From Haloarculaceae archaeon (GTDB lineage Archaea > Halobacteriota > Halobacteria > Halobacteriales > Haloarculaceae): a stretch of 12,465 nt of DNA. Positions within the stretch are counted from its first letter, which is position 1. Every line of letters begins with the position of its first letter. The translations under genes were made by a program, and so were the position numbers. Positions 1-7,352 of the stretch are shown here, in pieces. The stretch is from positions 1 to 12,465 of the forward strand of contig JAQCMX010000044.1 in assembly GCA_028274885.1 (NCBI GenBank). The letters are read 5' to 3'. The notes beneath the pieces are model-generated. The model was not told where the DNA came from. It worked only from the letters and a program-made list of their open reading frames with translations, and ran no database searches.

Positions 1-36
1 TTGGAAGGGCCTGTCAGGACCACATCGTCCGGACCA

Positions 37-1071
37 CTACGCGATTCGGGCGTCCACGACGACGTGTCGGACGCCTTCACTGTACCCTTTTATCTCCTGC
101 GTCGCGAGTACCTCGATATCCTGGCCCGCATCCTCGGCCGCCTCCTGTATCCGTCTCACGGGGCGCTCGGGCACCAGCGCCTCGGGTGTGGCCCCGTGTA
201 CGTGCAGAATACCGCCCTCGGCGAGTGCTGACAGCGCACTGTCGAGATACTCGTGGGCATTGTAATGTCCCATAACGATCCGGTCGAAGCTGAACCCGTC
301 ACCGTCGGTAGCCTGACTCACGCCCGCGATCACGTCGCGACAGTCCGCCCGGTAGGTCTCCACGCGGGTCTGGACGTCGTTACGGACGACGTTCTCGACG
401 AGCCACCGGAATGCGGTCGGATTGCGCTCGACGGCCGTGACCGCAGCGCCGGCGCGGGCCATCGGTAGTGTAAAATACCCGATCCCGGCGAACATATCGA
501 GGACGCAGTCGTCCGGTGTCACGACCGCACCCATCCGGGCGCGCTCGGCTTTGTTCCCCGGCGAGAACATCACCGACGCGAGATCCATCGCGTATATTAT
601 CCCGTGTTCCCTGTGGACGGTTTCGGTATCACCCTCGCCGGCAATCACCTCGACTGTGGGCTCGCGGTGCTGGCCGTCGATGCCCTCACGGGCAAGGACG
701 GTGTCCGCCCCGCCGTGCATCGCGAGCAGTGCCTCGCCGACTGCACCGGGACGCACCGCGTTGCCCACGTCGACGAGGATCACAGTTCCCAGCACAGCCC
801 ACGAACCGGGTGCAGTCTCGAGTTCGGCCTCGCTCCAGCCTCGCTCGCGGAGGTGATCTTCGAGCGTCTGCAGGCGCGGTTTGCCCGCCTCGCGGACGAT
901 CTCCAGTGTCGCCGTTTCCTCTGGTGTCCGGGTCACGGGGATGGCCACTGTCCCGGTACCACGCTCGAAGACGCTCCGACTGTCGTCGTAGACCCCCTCC
1001 TCGCGCAGCGACCCGATCGCCGCCTGGGCCCGCCCCTTCTCGACAATCGCCGAGAGTGCCTGGTCGGTCAT
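37..1071 (-). CDS. taw2: tRNA(Phe) 4-demethylwyosine aminocarboxypropyltransferase, TYW2/Taw2 type (Trm5-related)
   Basis: Class I SAM-binding protein of the Trm5/TYW2 group, 344 residues from the ATG. The SAM-binding loop DMFAGIGYF lies at about 192-200, preceded by FSPGNKAERARM at 169-180, the usual pre-Rossmann motif of this group. Where Trm5 methyltransferases carry an N-L/P-P motif before the conserved E-F/Y-L, this protein reads MGHYNAHEYL (267-276). That substitution is typical of TYW2, which transfers the aminocarboxypropyl group of SAM to demethylwyosine at position 37 of tRNA-Phe. I therefore prefer Taw2 over Trm5, though a Trm5 paralogue is not excluded. A TTG 12 bases upstream (1083) also fits the frame. 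The ATG at 1071 is preferred because a TATA-like box lies about 27-30 bases before it. The gene is divergent from rtcB, another tRNA maturation gene. Confidence 0.8.
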   Translation of the reverse strand: MTDQALSAIVEKGRAQAAIGSLREEGVYDDSRSVFERGTGTVAIPVTRTPEETATLEIVREAGKPRLQTLEDHLRERGWSEAELETAPGSWAVLGTVILVDVGNAVRPGAVGEALLAMHGGADTVLAREGIDGQHREPTVEVIAGEGDTETVHREHGIIYAMDLASVMFSPGNKAERARMGAVVTPDDCVLDMFAGIGYFTLPMARAGAAVTAVERNPTAFRWLVENVVRNDVQTRVETYRADCRDVIAGVSQATDGDGFSFDRIVMGHYNAHEYLDSALSALAEGGILHVHGATPEALVPERPVRRIQEAAEDAGQDIEVLATQEIKGYSEGVRHVVVDARIA

Positions 1072-1095
1072 CCGGGCGGACAATCAGTGACGACG

Positions 1096-1105
1096 GTTCT
1101 TATGT
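1096..1105 (-). promoter_or_regulatory. candidate TATA box of the Taw2 gene
   Basis: On the minus strand this reads ACATAAGAAC and is centred about 29 bases upstream of the ATG at 1071. That fits a leaderless or nearly leaderless haloarchaeal transcript and would place the alternative TTG start (1083) upstream of transcription. Pattern only; no BRE was scored. Confidence 0.35.
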
Positions 1106-1197
1106 GGTTCGCTATCGGCCGTGGCACGCAGTCGGACGCGAACGTTTCGCGTGGGCCTGGCGAACCTTTCTTCACGCCGCCCAGCGAACCACTGGGT

Positions 1198-2703
1198 GTG
1201 ACTACCTACGACGCAGGCGGCCTGACACTGAAAAAAGTCCGCGATCATGTCTGGGAGATCCCACGGGACGGCGACATGCGGGTCCCGGCGCGCGTGCTCG
1301 CGAGCGAACGACTCCTCGGGGAGATCAAACAGGACGATACCCTCCAGCAACTCAGGAACACAACCCACCTGCCGGGGATCCAGAAGTACGCAGTCTGCAT
1401 GCCCGACGGGCACCAAGGCTATGGCTTTCCCGTCGGTGGTGTCGCCGGCATCGACGCCGAGGACGGCTGTATCAGCCCTGGCGCGGTCGGCTACGACATT
1501 AACTGTGGCGTGAGACTGCTGAAGACAAATCTCACGTACGACGACGTCGAGGGGGCCCAACAGGAACTCGTCAACGCGCTGTTTGCGAACGTCCCCTCGG
1601 GGCTCGGTGGCGGGGGTATCTTCGAGGGATCCCGGGGGGACATCGAGGAGATACTGGGGCGTGGCGTCAACTGGGCGATCGAACAGGGGTACGGCGTCGA
1701 GTCGGACCTGGCCCACTGCGAGGACGGAGGCGTCCGGCGGGACGCGGATCCGTCGGCAGTGTCACAAAAGGCCAAAGACCGGGGCCGGAATCAGGTCGGG
1801 AGCCTCGGCAGCGGGAACCACTTTCTCGAGGTACAACGTGTCACGGATGTCTATCGCGAGGACGTTGCCGCCGAGTTCGGACTGGCGGAAGACCAGATCG
1901 TGGTGCTGATCCACTGTGGATCGCGCGGACTCGGTCACCAGGTCTGTACGGACTACCTGCGGGAGATCGAACAGACCCACCAGGGACTGCTGGACCAACT
2001 GCCCGACAAGGAACTGGCCGCAGCGCCCGCGGGGGCGCAGCTCGCAACGGCGTACTACGGGGCGATGTGTGCGGCGATCAACTTCGCGTGGGTGAATCGA
2101 CAGCTCATCATGCACCGGACCCGGGAGGTGTTCGCGGACGTGTTCGACCGGCCCTGGGAGGACATGAACATGAGGTTGCTCTACGACGTGGCCCACAACA
2201 TCGCAAAGAAAGAGACCCACGACATCGGGGTCGATCATGAAGGGCGTCCGATGGGGGACGGCGACATCGTCGACCAGGAGCGCAAGGAGTTGTACGTCCA
2301 CCGCAAGGGGGCGACGCGGGCGTTCCCGGCGGGTCGTCCGGAACTGCCGCCGGCCTACAGCGACGTGGGGCAGCCAATCATCATCCCGGGCAGCATGGGC
2401 GCGGGGAGTTACGTCCTGTGTGGGGGCGAGCGATCGATGTCGGAAACCTTCGGCTCGACCGCCCACGGGGCCGGACGGCTCATGTCACGAACACAGGCAA
2501 AAAACGAGTTCTGGGGCGAGGACGTACAGGACGACCTGCGCGAACAGGATCACATATACGTCAAAGCACAGAGCGGCGCGACCGTCGCCGAGGAGGCACC
2601 GGGCGTCTACAAGGACATCGACGAGGTCGTCCGGATATCCGACGCGCTCGGGATCGGCGACCGCGTCGCCCGCACCTACCCGGTCTGCAACATCAAAGGA
2701 TGA
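1198..2703 (+). CDS. rtcB: RtcB family RNA-splicing ligase
   Basis: GTP- and Mn-dependent ligase that joins a 2',3'-cyclic phosphate or 3'-phosphate end to a 5'-OH end. In archaea it seals tRNA exon halves after intron cleavage. Length is 501 residues, close to the intein-free family size, so there is no intein. The metal and guanylylation residues are all visible: D100 and C103 in GYDINCGVR, H208 in SGNHFLE, H239 in LIHCGSRGLGH, H333 in DVAHNIAK, and the His that carries GMP, H423, in STAHGAGR. The open frame runs far upstream without family similarity. The GTG at 1198 begins the sequence that resembles haloarchaeal RtcB (TTYDAGGLTLKKV), and the first in-frame ATG, at 1276, would cut into the conserved N-terminus. 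It is divergent from the Taw2 gene, and its stop is 15 bases from the stop of the convergent pilin gene. Confidence 0.96.
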   Translation: MTTYDAGGLTLKKVRDHVWEIPRDGDMRVPARVLASERLLGEIKQDDTLQQLRNTTHLPGIQKYAVCMPDGHQGYGFPVGGVAGIDAEDGCISPGAVGYDINCGVRLLKTNLTYDDVEGAQQELVNALFANVPSGLGGGGIFEGSRGDIEEILGRGVNWAIEQGYGVESDLAHCEDGGVRRDADPSAVSQKAKDRGRNQVGSLGSGNHFLEVQRVTDVYREDVAAEFGLAEDQIVVLIHCGSRGLGHQVCTDYLREIEQTHQGLLDQLPDKELAAAPAGAQLATAYYGAMCAAINFAWVNRQLIMHRTREVFADVFDRPWEDMNMRLLYDVAHNIAKKETHDIGVDHEGRPMGDGDIVDQERKELYVHRKGATRAFPAGRPELPPAYSDVGQPIIIPGSMGAGSYVLCGGERSMSETFGSTAHGAGRLMSRTQAKNEFWGEDVQDDLREQDHIYVKAQSGATVAEEAPGVYKDIDEVVRISDALGIGDRVARTYPVCNIKG

Positions 2704-2718
2704 AAAGCAATCGATAGA

Positions 2719-3153
2719 CTACCCGCCCGTCGCCGAGCCGCGGCTATCGAGAACACTCCGAGTTCCGTTGTCGGAGACGCGCACCACCTCAATCACCGTA
2801 CCCGATCCGACGGCGCTTCCGTAGGCGTTGTTTGGACTGAGTTGCTGTGTGTCCCCCGCGGAGACACTCGCACTCTCGTCGATGTCGGCGATGGCAGCCC
2901 AGGTAACCTCGTTCTGTGGCCCCTCCAGGTAGAGATTGCCGGCGGTCAGCGTCGGTCCCCGCTCGTAGGTTATCACGAGGCGGTTGTCGAGTTGCTCGAA
3001 GCGAAATTCGCTGTCGATCCCGTCCCCAGAGCCCTCGCCTTCCGACCCGATGAGCACACCCATTCCGATCGACGCTGTCACGAGAAGGGTGACGATCACC
3101 AGTACGGCCACCCCCAGCCCCTCGGAGACGGCCCGATCACCGGTGTCTCTCAT
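2719..3153 (-). CDS. type IV pilin-like protein (archaeal Pilin_N type)
   Basis: Small secreted protein of 144 residues. It starts with a short charged stretch (MRDTGDR), then AVSEGLG and a single hydrophobic helix at about 10-34, the layout of archaeal class III signal peptides cut by the prepilin peptidase PibD. The conserved haloarchaeal form is RAVSPVIG; here it is RAVSEGLG. The rest is a polar, acidic beta-rich domain with GNLYLEG in the middle, as in many halophilic pilin-like proteins. It is probably anchored in or assembled at the cell surface. It stands alone, with no pilus ATPase or membrane platform gene next to it. A GTG directly upstream (3156) is in frame, but the ATG is preferred because of the TATA box at 3180-3187. 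Which pilus, if any, it joins cannot be told. Confidence 0.82.
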   Translation of the reverse strand: MRDTGDRAVSEGLGVAVLVIVTLLVTASIGMGVLIGSEGEGSGDGIDSEFRFEQLDNRLVITYERGPTLTAGNLYLEGPQNEVTWAAIADIDESASVSAGDTQQLSPNNAYGSAVGSGTVIEVVRVSDNGTRSVLDSRGSATGG

Positions 3154-3179
3154 CACTGAGTGGTTTCGTCAGGTGTGGT

Positions 3180-3187
3180 GATAAATC
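3180..3187 (-). promoter_or_regulatory. candidate TATA box of the pilin-like gene
   Basis: Minus-strand GATTTATC centred about 30 bases before the ATG at 3153. It lies in the 94-base gap shared with the divergent PAN gene. Confidence 0.45.
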
Positions 3188-3215
3188 CACGCGTCGCCCC
3201 CAGTCCCAAAGAGCC

Positions 3216-3221
3216 TTTATT
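3216..3221 (+). promoter_or_regulatory. candidate TATA box of the PAN gene
   Basis: TTTATT centred about 29 bases before the ATG at 3248, which fits a nearly leaderless start. It argues against the in-frame TTG at 3236, which would lie upstream of the expected transcription start. Confidence 0.45.
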
Positions 3222-3247
3222 CTCCGATCCGAACATTGGATAACCAG

Positions 3248-4468
3248 ATGTCTCGGAGTCCATCACTTCCGGACCGTCCAAGCCTCGAACTGGACCCCGA
3301 TATGCCGCTGGCCGAACAGCTTGCGGCGTTACGGGAGCACTATGCCGAGGTCATACGCGTTCACGAGAAACTCGAACAGCAACTGGATGTCGCCAAACAG
3401 CGCCAGCACAGTCTCACGAAGGAGGTCGACAGGCTAGAGCGGGAAAACGAGACGCTCAAATCCTCCTCACTGTATATTGCGACCGCCGAAGAGATGCTCA
3501 GTGACGGCATCGTCGTCAAGCAACACGGCAACAATCAGGAGGTGCTCACACAGGTTTCAGGATCGCTCCGGTCAAAGCTGGAGGCGGGCGACCGCGTTGC
3601 GATCAACGACTCGTTTAGCGTCCAGACGATCCTCGATTCGGAAACCGATGCCCGTGCCCAGGCGATGGAGGTTGAGGAAAGCCCCGCAGTTAGCTACGAC
3701 GATATCGGTGGGTTGTCAGAGCAGATCCGGGAAGTCCGCGAGGCAGTCGAACAGCCCCTGCTCAACGCGGAGAAGTTCCGGACGATCGGCATCGAGCCCC
3801 CGTCGGGGGTGTTGCTACACGGTCCGCCCGGCACCGGCAAGACGATGCTCGCCAAAGCCGTTGCCAAGGAGACCGACGCCACCTTCGTCAAGATGGCCGG
3901 TTCAGAACTCGTCCAGAAGTTCATCGGCGAGGGCGCGAAACTGGTTCGTGATCTGTTCGAACTCGCCAGCGAACGAGAGCCGTGTGTCATCTTCATCGAC
4001 GAGATCGACGCGATCGCGGCAAAACGAACGGAGTCAAAAACCTCCGGCGACGCGGAGGTCCAACGGACGATGATGCAGTTGCTCTCGGAGATGGACGGGT
4101 TCGAAGACCGAGGGGAGATCCGGATCATCGCCGCCACCAACCGCTTTGACATGCTCGACCGGGCCATCCTCCGACCCGGCCGCTTCGACCGCCTTATCGA
4201 GGTCCCCGAACCCGACGACGAGGGCCGTGAACGTATTCTGGAAATCCACACCGAAGCAATGAATCTCGCCCCAGATGTGGAACTGTCTGCGCTGGCCGCC
4301 GACACCGATGGCTTCTCGGGGGCGGAACTGGCCTCACTCGCCACCGAGGCCGGAATGTTTGCCATCCGCGACGAACGGACAGCGATCACGATGAGCGATT
4401 TCGAGGATGCACTCGAAAAGGTGCGCGACGACGACAACGCCGCAGGGAAGCCGATTGCCTTCGCCTGA
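3248..4468 (+). CDS. pan: proteasome-activating nucleotidase (AAA+ ATPase, PAN)
   Basis: Hexameric ATPase that unfolds proteins and feeds them into the 20S proteasome in the cytoplasm. It has 406 residues from the ATG. Order of parts: N-terminal coiled coil at about 18-68 (heptads rich in Leu, Glu and Gln), OB-fold domain at about 70-130, then the AAA+ core. The core shows Walker A GPPGTGKT (192-199), an aromatic pore-loop motif F-I-G (225-227), Walker B ending in DEID (251-254), sensor AATNR, and the arginine-finger region RPGRFDR. The extreme C-terminus is AFA, where proteasome activators usually have hydrophobic-Tyr-any residue (HbYX), so Phe stands in the Tyr place. Haloarchaea usually encode two PAN paralogues; I cannot say which this is. 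Divergent from the pilin-like gene and convergent with threonine synthase. Confidence 0.94.
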   Translation: MSRSPSLPDRPSLELDPDMPLAEQLAALREHYAEVIRVHEKLEQQLDVAKQRQHSLTKEVDRLERENETLKSSSLYIATAEEMLSDGIVVKQHGNNQEVLTQVSGSLRSKLEAGDRVAINDSFSVQTILDSETDARAQAMEVEESPAVSYDDIGGLSEQIREVREAVEQPLLNAEKFRTIGIEPPSGVLLHGPPGTGKTMLAKAVAKETDATFVKMAGSELVQKFIGEGAKLVRDLFELASEREPCVIFIDEIDAIAAKRTESKTSGDAEVQRTMMQLLSEMDGFEDRGEIRIIAATNRFDMLDRAILRPGRFDRLIEVPEPDDEGRERILEIHTEAMNLAPDVELSALAADTDGFSGAELASLATEAGMFAIRDERTAITMSDFEDALEKVRDDDNAAGKPIAFA

Positions 4469-4501
4469 GGGAGGTGTATCACCCCACGGACAGGCTGCAG
4501 G

Positions 4502-4516
4502 GATCTTTTTTAGATC
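4502..4516 (+). terminator. T-tract terminator after the PAN gene
   Basis: A run of six T (4506-4511) lies 37 bases after the PAN stop, inside a GATC-bounded palindromic setting. Archaeal RNA polymerase ends transcription at such T-runs without needing a hairpin. The site lies between two convergent genes. Confidence 0.4.
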
Positions 4517-4560
4517 AAACCTCTGTTGCACTGTCCCGAGAGAACCCTCTTCGCCTGTTC

Positions 4561-5820
4561 TCAGCTCGACTCCCGGAGATAATCGAGCACACCATCGGTC
4601 GTCCCGGGGACGGGTTCGGGGTCGGAACCAGCCACAGCAGCGGCCTCGGGATCTTTCAACAGGTGGCCGGTCGTGAGACAGACGACCTGTTCGTCCCCAT
4701 CGACAACGCCCTGTTTCCGGAGCGCCCGCAGGCCCGCAACCGAGGCCGCGGAGGCTGGTTCGACCCCAACCCCCTCCCCGGCCAGCGCGCGCTGTGCGTC
4801 AGTGATCTGTTCGTCGGACACGGCGACGGCTGTCCCGCCAGTCTCTCGGATGCCCGGCAACGCCTTCGGTGCGTTGACCGGGTTGCCAATCCTGATTGCG
4901 GTCGCACGGGTCTCGACGTCCTCCCAGCGTTCGGTGTGATCCCACCCCTCTTCGATGGCTTCGGCCATCGGCGCGGCACCTTCGGCCTGGACACCGGTGA
5001 GTTTCGGCACGTCCTCGGGTGTGAGCCCACCGCTTGCGACGAGTTCACGGAAACACTTGTACAACGCCGCAGTGTTACCCGCGTTGCCGACAGGTAAGAC
5101 GATCCGGTCGGGAACCGTCCCTTCCTCCGTACGGAACCGCTCTAGGATCTCCAACCCGATTGTCTTCTGCCCTTCGAGACGGAAAGGGTTCAGGGAGTTA
5201 AGAAGGTACACCTTCCCCCGTCGAGCCAGATCCTGGACGATGTCGAGACAGGTATCGAAGTTGCCATCGACTTCGAGGATGCGGGCGCCGTGGAGACTGG
5301 CCTGTGCGACCTTCCCAGCCGCAACCTTGCCGGCAGGCAAGAGCACGAGCGTCTCCATACGCCCCCGGGCCCCGTACGCGGCGAGTGCGGCGCTCGTGTT
5401 GCCGGTCGAGGCACATGCCAGTCGATCCACGCCGACCTGCTGGGCGACGCGCACACCGACGGTCATCCCCCGGTCTTTGAAACTCCCCGTCGGATTCATA
5501 CCCTCGTGTTTGACCCGTAGTCGATCGACCCCGATTTCCGCTTCGAGTTCCGGAACCGCGTGGAGCGGCGTGTCACCTTCGGGAAGTGAGACCCCCTCGT
5601 CGAAGGGCAGGGCTGCGTCGTAGCGCCAGACACCCCTTCCCTCGAAATCGTCCCATGTTGGCAGGTCTGCGTAGCGGACCTCAAGCAGTCCATCACAGTC
5701 GTCACAGGTGTACCGGACCTCGGTGAACGGGGCAAACTGCGCACCGCACTCGATACAGGTGAGCCAGACACCCGTCTCGGAACAGGCGGGGACCGCCTCG
5801 TTCAGGTCGAGATGTGCCAT
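4561..5820 (-). CDS. thrC: threonine synthase
   Basis: PLP-dependent lyase that turns O-phosphohomoserine into threonine and phosphate. It has 419 residues. An N-terminal zinc ribbon is visible as C22-x2-C25 and C39-x2-C42, as in archaeal threonine synthases. The PLP lysine is K115 in GSFKDRGM. STGNTSA (138-144) is a substrate-side loop, and GNAGNT (245-250) is the glycine-rich loop that holds the PLP phosphate. The ribbon plus GSFKDRG separates it from the related threonine ammonia-lyase in this window, which has no ribbon and a different lysine motif. The ATG at 5820 has a TATA-like box about 28 bases before it, so it is probably its own transcription unit, 169 bases from the upstream hydrolase gene on the same strand. 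Confidence 0.95.
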   Translation of the reverse strand: MAHLDLNEAVPACSETGVWLTCIECGAQFAPFTEVRYTCDDCDGLLEVRYADLPTWDDFEGRGVWRYDAALPFDEGVSLPEGDTPLHAVPELEAEIGVDRLRVKHEGMNPTGSFKDRGMTVGVRVAQQVGVDRLACASTGNTSAALAAYGARGRMETLVLLPAGKVAAGKVAQASLHGARILEVDGNFDTCLDIVQDLARRGKVYLLNSLNPFRLEGQKTIGLEILERFRTEEGTVPDRIVLPVGNAGNTAALYKCFRELVASGGLTPEDVPKLTGVQAEGAAPMAEAIEEGWDHTERWEDVETRATAIRIGNPVNAPKALPGIRETGGTAVAVSDEQITDAQRALAGEGVGVEPASAASVAGLRALRKQGVVDGDEQVVCLTTGHLLKDPEAAAVAGSDPEPVPGTTDGVLDYLRESS

Positions 5821-5844
5821 TGCTCAACGTGACGGATTCACCGG

Positions 5845-5853
5845 ACAAAAGTC
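5845..5853 (-). promoter_or_regulatory. candidate TATA box of thrC
   Basis: Minus-strand GACTTTTGT centred about 28 bases before the thrC ATG, consistent with a leaderless mRNA. Confidence 0.35.
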
Positions 5854-5989
5854 AACCCATTCAGGATCGTGGAGATGGCCTGGGCTACGACTCGGACACA
5901 ACTCAACAGGGCGGCGGGTGGACAGTGTGGTCGTAGGGACCGCGTGTGGGTGTCGGTTGCGCTGCAAACCGGGGTGTGTGAACTGATAG

Positions 5990-6946
5990 TCAGTACGAAT
6001 CGATGTCAGTGCCGACCGAGCAGACGTACTCGCCGGTCGCGACCTGTGGGAGCCGGCGGGTGCGCCAGAAGATCCCGCTCGAGTCGGCGGTTACCTCCGC
6101 TTTCAACTCACCGAAGACGTCGGTCACCTCAAACAGCGTCTCGTTTCGGGACACCCGATCCCCGAGTTCCACCCGGAGGTCGACGAGGCCACCGGCCGGT
6201 GAACCGTACTGCTCAAAGCTTGTCGCGCGGGTCTGGGCGTCCGTCCGAATCCGACCCGGGAGGAACTCGTAGTATTTCAGGACGTTGAACACACCCTGGA
6301 CGCCGATGTCAATACTCCGTTCGTCCCAGCCGACCGCCCCGCCGAGTTCGGGATCGATAGTGGGAATCCCCTTGTCAGGGGCTGCTCTGGCGAGTTGGCC
6401 GTCGGGACCCTTCTGGTCAAGAATGTAGCCACAGCCGTAGGCCTTTGCCAGTTCGAGACACTCCTCGTGGAGACGGTGGCGCGGCCCACAGCGAACCCGG
6501 ACCTCGTCGATCATCCGCGAGGTCGATCCCTGGTGGAGATCGAGCACGAGGTCGGCCCGCTGTGCCGTCTCGAAGGTCGCAGACGCGATCCGCTCCGTGG
6601 AGCTACCGTTTTCGCGACCCGGGTAGGCGCGGTTGAGTTTGGTGTCGTCGATCGGATTGCGGTGTTTGGCTACCTGAAATCCGAAGTAGTTGGCGATGCC
6701 GACCAGCAGGATCGTCCCCGAGAGGTCGGCCGGATCAATCTTGGGTACGACGCGGCGCACCACACCGACGCCGTTTAGCTCGTCGCCGTCGCTCGCAGCC
6801 TGCACGTACAGCGTCTTTCCCTTCCTGGTACCGTTGATGACTGCGACCGGAAGCGATACCTGGCTCCCGTCGCGGCCCTCGCCGACCTCCAGCCGACCGG
6901 TGTCGATCTCGCCGGGGGCGGCACGCGCCGTGCCCACCTTTTTCAT
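5990..6946 (-). CDS. succinylglutamate desuccinylase/aspartoacylase family zinc hydrolase
   Basis: M14-fold carboxylic amide hydrolase of the AstE/AspA group, which removes acyl groups from amino acids; the real substrate is unknown. It has 318 residues from the ATG. Visible motifs are SDGDELNG (52-59) at the first zinc site, DDTKLNRAYPG (100-110) with the Asn-Arg pair that usually binds substrate carboxylate, DLHQG (136-140) with zinc ligand H138, and the candidate catalytic Glu E200 in DPELGG. The C-terminal 80 residues form the usual beta-rich domain. The first zinc motif is normally H-G-D-E; here Asp stands where the His should be. An upstream in-frame GTG (6967) is possible, but the ATG at 6946 matches a TATA-like box at 6970-6977. 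Substrate candidates are N-acyl amino acids or N-acetylated osmolyte intermediates; nothing nearby decides. Confidence 0.85.
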   Translation of the reverse strand: MKKVGTARAAPGEIDTGRLEVGEGRDGSQVSLPVAVINGTRKGKTLYVQAASDGDELNGVGVVRRVVPKIDPADLSGTILLVGIANYFGFQVAKHRNPIDDTKLNRAYPGRENGSSTERIASATFETAQRADLVLDLHQGSTSRMIDEVRVRCGPRHRLHEECLELAKAYGCGYILDQKGPDGQLARAAPDKGIPTIDPELGGAVGWDERSIDIGVQGVFNVLKYYEFLPGRIRTDAQTRATSFEQYGSPAGGLVDLRVELGDRVSRNETLFEVTDVFGELKAEVTADSSGIFWRTRRLPQVATGEYVCSVGTDIDSY

Positions 6947-6969
6947 TACCCACAATGGGGAGCCCACGT

Positions 6970-6977
6970 TCTTTAGC
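6970..6977 (-). promoter_or_regulatory. candidate TATA box of the AstE/AspA-like gene
   Basis: Minus-strand GCTAAAGA centred about 27 bases before the ATG at 6946. It supports that ATG over the upstream GTG. Confidence 0.3.
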
Positions 6978-7097
6978 AGTTCGATATCACCTCAGTCCAT
7001 CCGGGTCAGATGGGGTCCGGGTTCGACGCCGCCCCCGAACCGTGGGAGTTCCAACCGGGGATCGCCAGACACCCCCGACAGTGATACCCGCCGCCTC

Positions 7098-7212
7098 TCA
7101 TAGGGATCATGGCGGTAATTTTCGGCCCTGGTTGGGTATCTCGGCTGTTTCACGACCCAAGACAAGGGATGAATGACACGATGGCGGCACAGACTCCCAG
7201 TAAGCAGTACCA
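7098..7212 (+). repeat. 115-base intergenic repeat, copy 1 (forward)
   Basis: Left end (first 26 bases) matches copy 3 at 20 of 26 positions, with GCGGT and ATTTT kept. Right end (last 29 bases) matches copy 4 at 22 of 29, with ATGGCGG and AGACTC kept. Length equals copy 3 exactly. The inverted match between its own two ends has largely decayed (8 of 17), while each end still matches its family. The copy ends 140 bases before the citrate synthase ATG. Confidence 0.75.
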
Positions 7213-7300
7213 GCCCGGCAGCTACTCTCGACCGGTCGATCTCTCCACTCAAAAAACGACGGGCTGAGCATCTCTCTGTCCATCCTTTTACACATACGAA

Positions 7301-7327
7301 CAATTATACCGAATGGTAATCTTTTTT
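7301..7327 (+). promoter_or_regulatory. candidate promoter region of citrate synthase
   Basis: The AT-rich stretch contains AATTATACC (7302-7310) and AATCTTTTTT (7318-7327). The first would give a leader of about 20 bases, the second a leaderless start. An inverted TACC-GAAT-GGTA (7307-7318) lies between the two boxes and could be an operator. The stretch stands out from the GC-rich surroundings. Confidence 0.4.
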
Positions 7328-7352
7328 CCTACTACGAGAGAAAACGAAAAAT

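Larger units (their letters stand above)
6947..7352. other. 406-base intergenic region between divergent genes
   Basis: Holds, from left to right: the TATA-like box of the hydrolase gene; a small hairpin (7019-7024 with 7036-7041, 6-base stem, 11-base loop); a short minus-strand stretch with coding-like composition ending at 6992 (see findings); one copy of the 115-base repeat (7098-7212); and an AT-rich promoter zone for citrate synthase at about 7280-7352. I see no tRNA and no convincing full gene. Confidence 0.6.

Noticed and set aside
1081..1110. CAGTGACGACGGTTCTTATG as a repeat end in the Taw2-rtcB gap
   Set aside because: Matches are scattered and no right end is found at the expected distance.
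604..1197. Long N-terminal extension of RtcB, open in frame from 604
   Set aside because: It lies antisense to the well-supported Taw2 gene and has no RtcB-like sequence; the family N-terminus begins at the GTG at 1198.
4694..5097. Plus-strand and other-frame ORFs inside threonine synthase and other genes
   Set aside because: These are frame shadows in GC-rich coding DNA; their products are Arg/Ser/Pro-rich, unlike acidic haloarchaeal proteins.
5983..5998. TGATAGTCAGTACG at the end of the hydrolase gene as a fifth repeat end
   Set aside because: Only the first seven bases match the repeat; there is no partner end about 115 bases away, and part of it is coding.
7011..7045. Possible tRNA T-arm (GGTTCGA) near 7019
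   Set aside because: The T-stem does not pair, and no anticodon arm or acceptor stem can be drawn around it; it is a simple hairpin.
6992..7303. Full 103-residue minus-strand ORF in the citrate synthase upstream gap
   Set aside because: The N-terminal two thirds are basic, Cys-rich and cross repeat copy 1; they look non-coding. Only the last 25 residues or so look coding-like and are reported as a finding.
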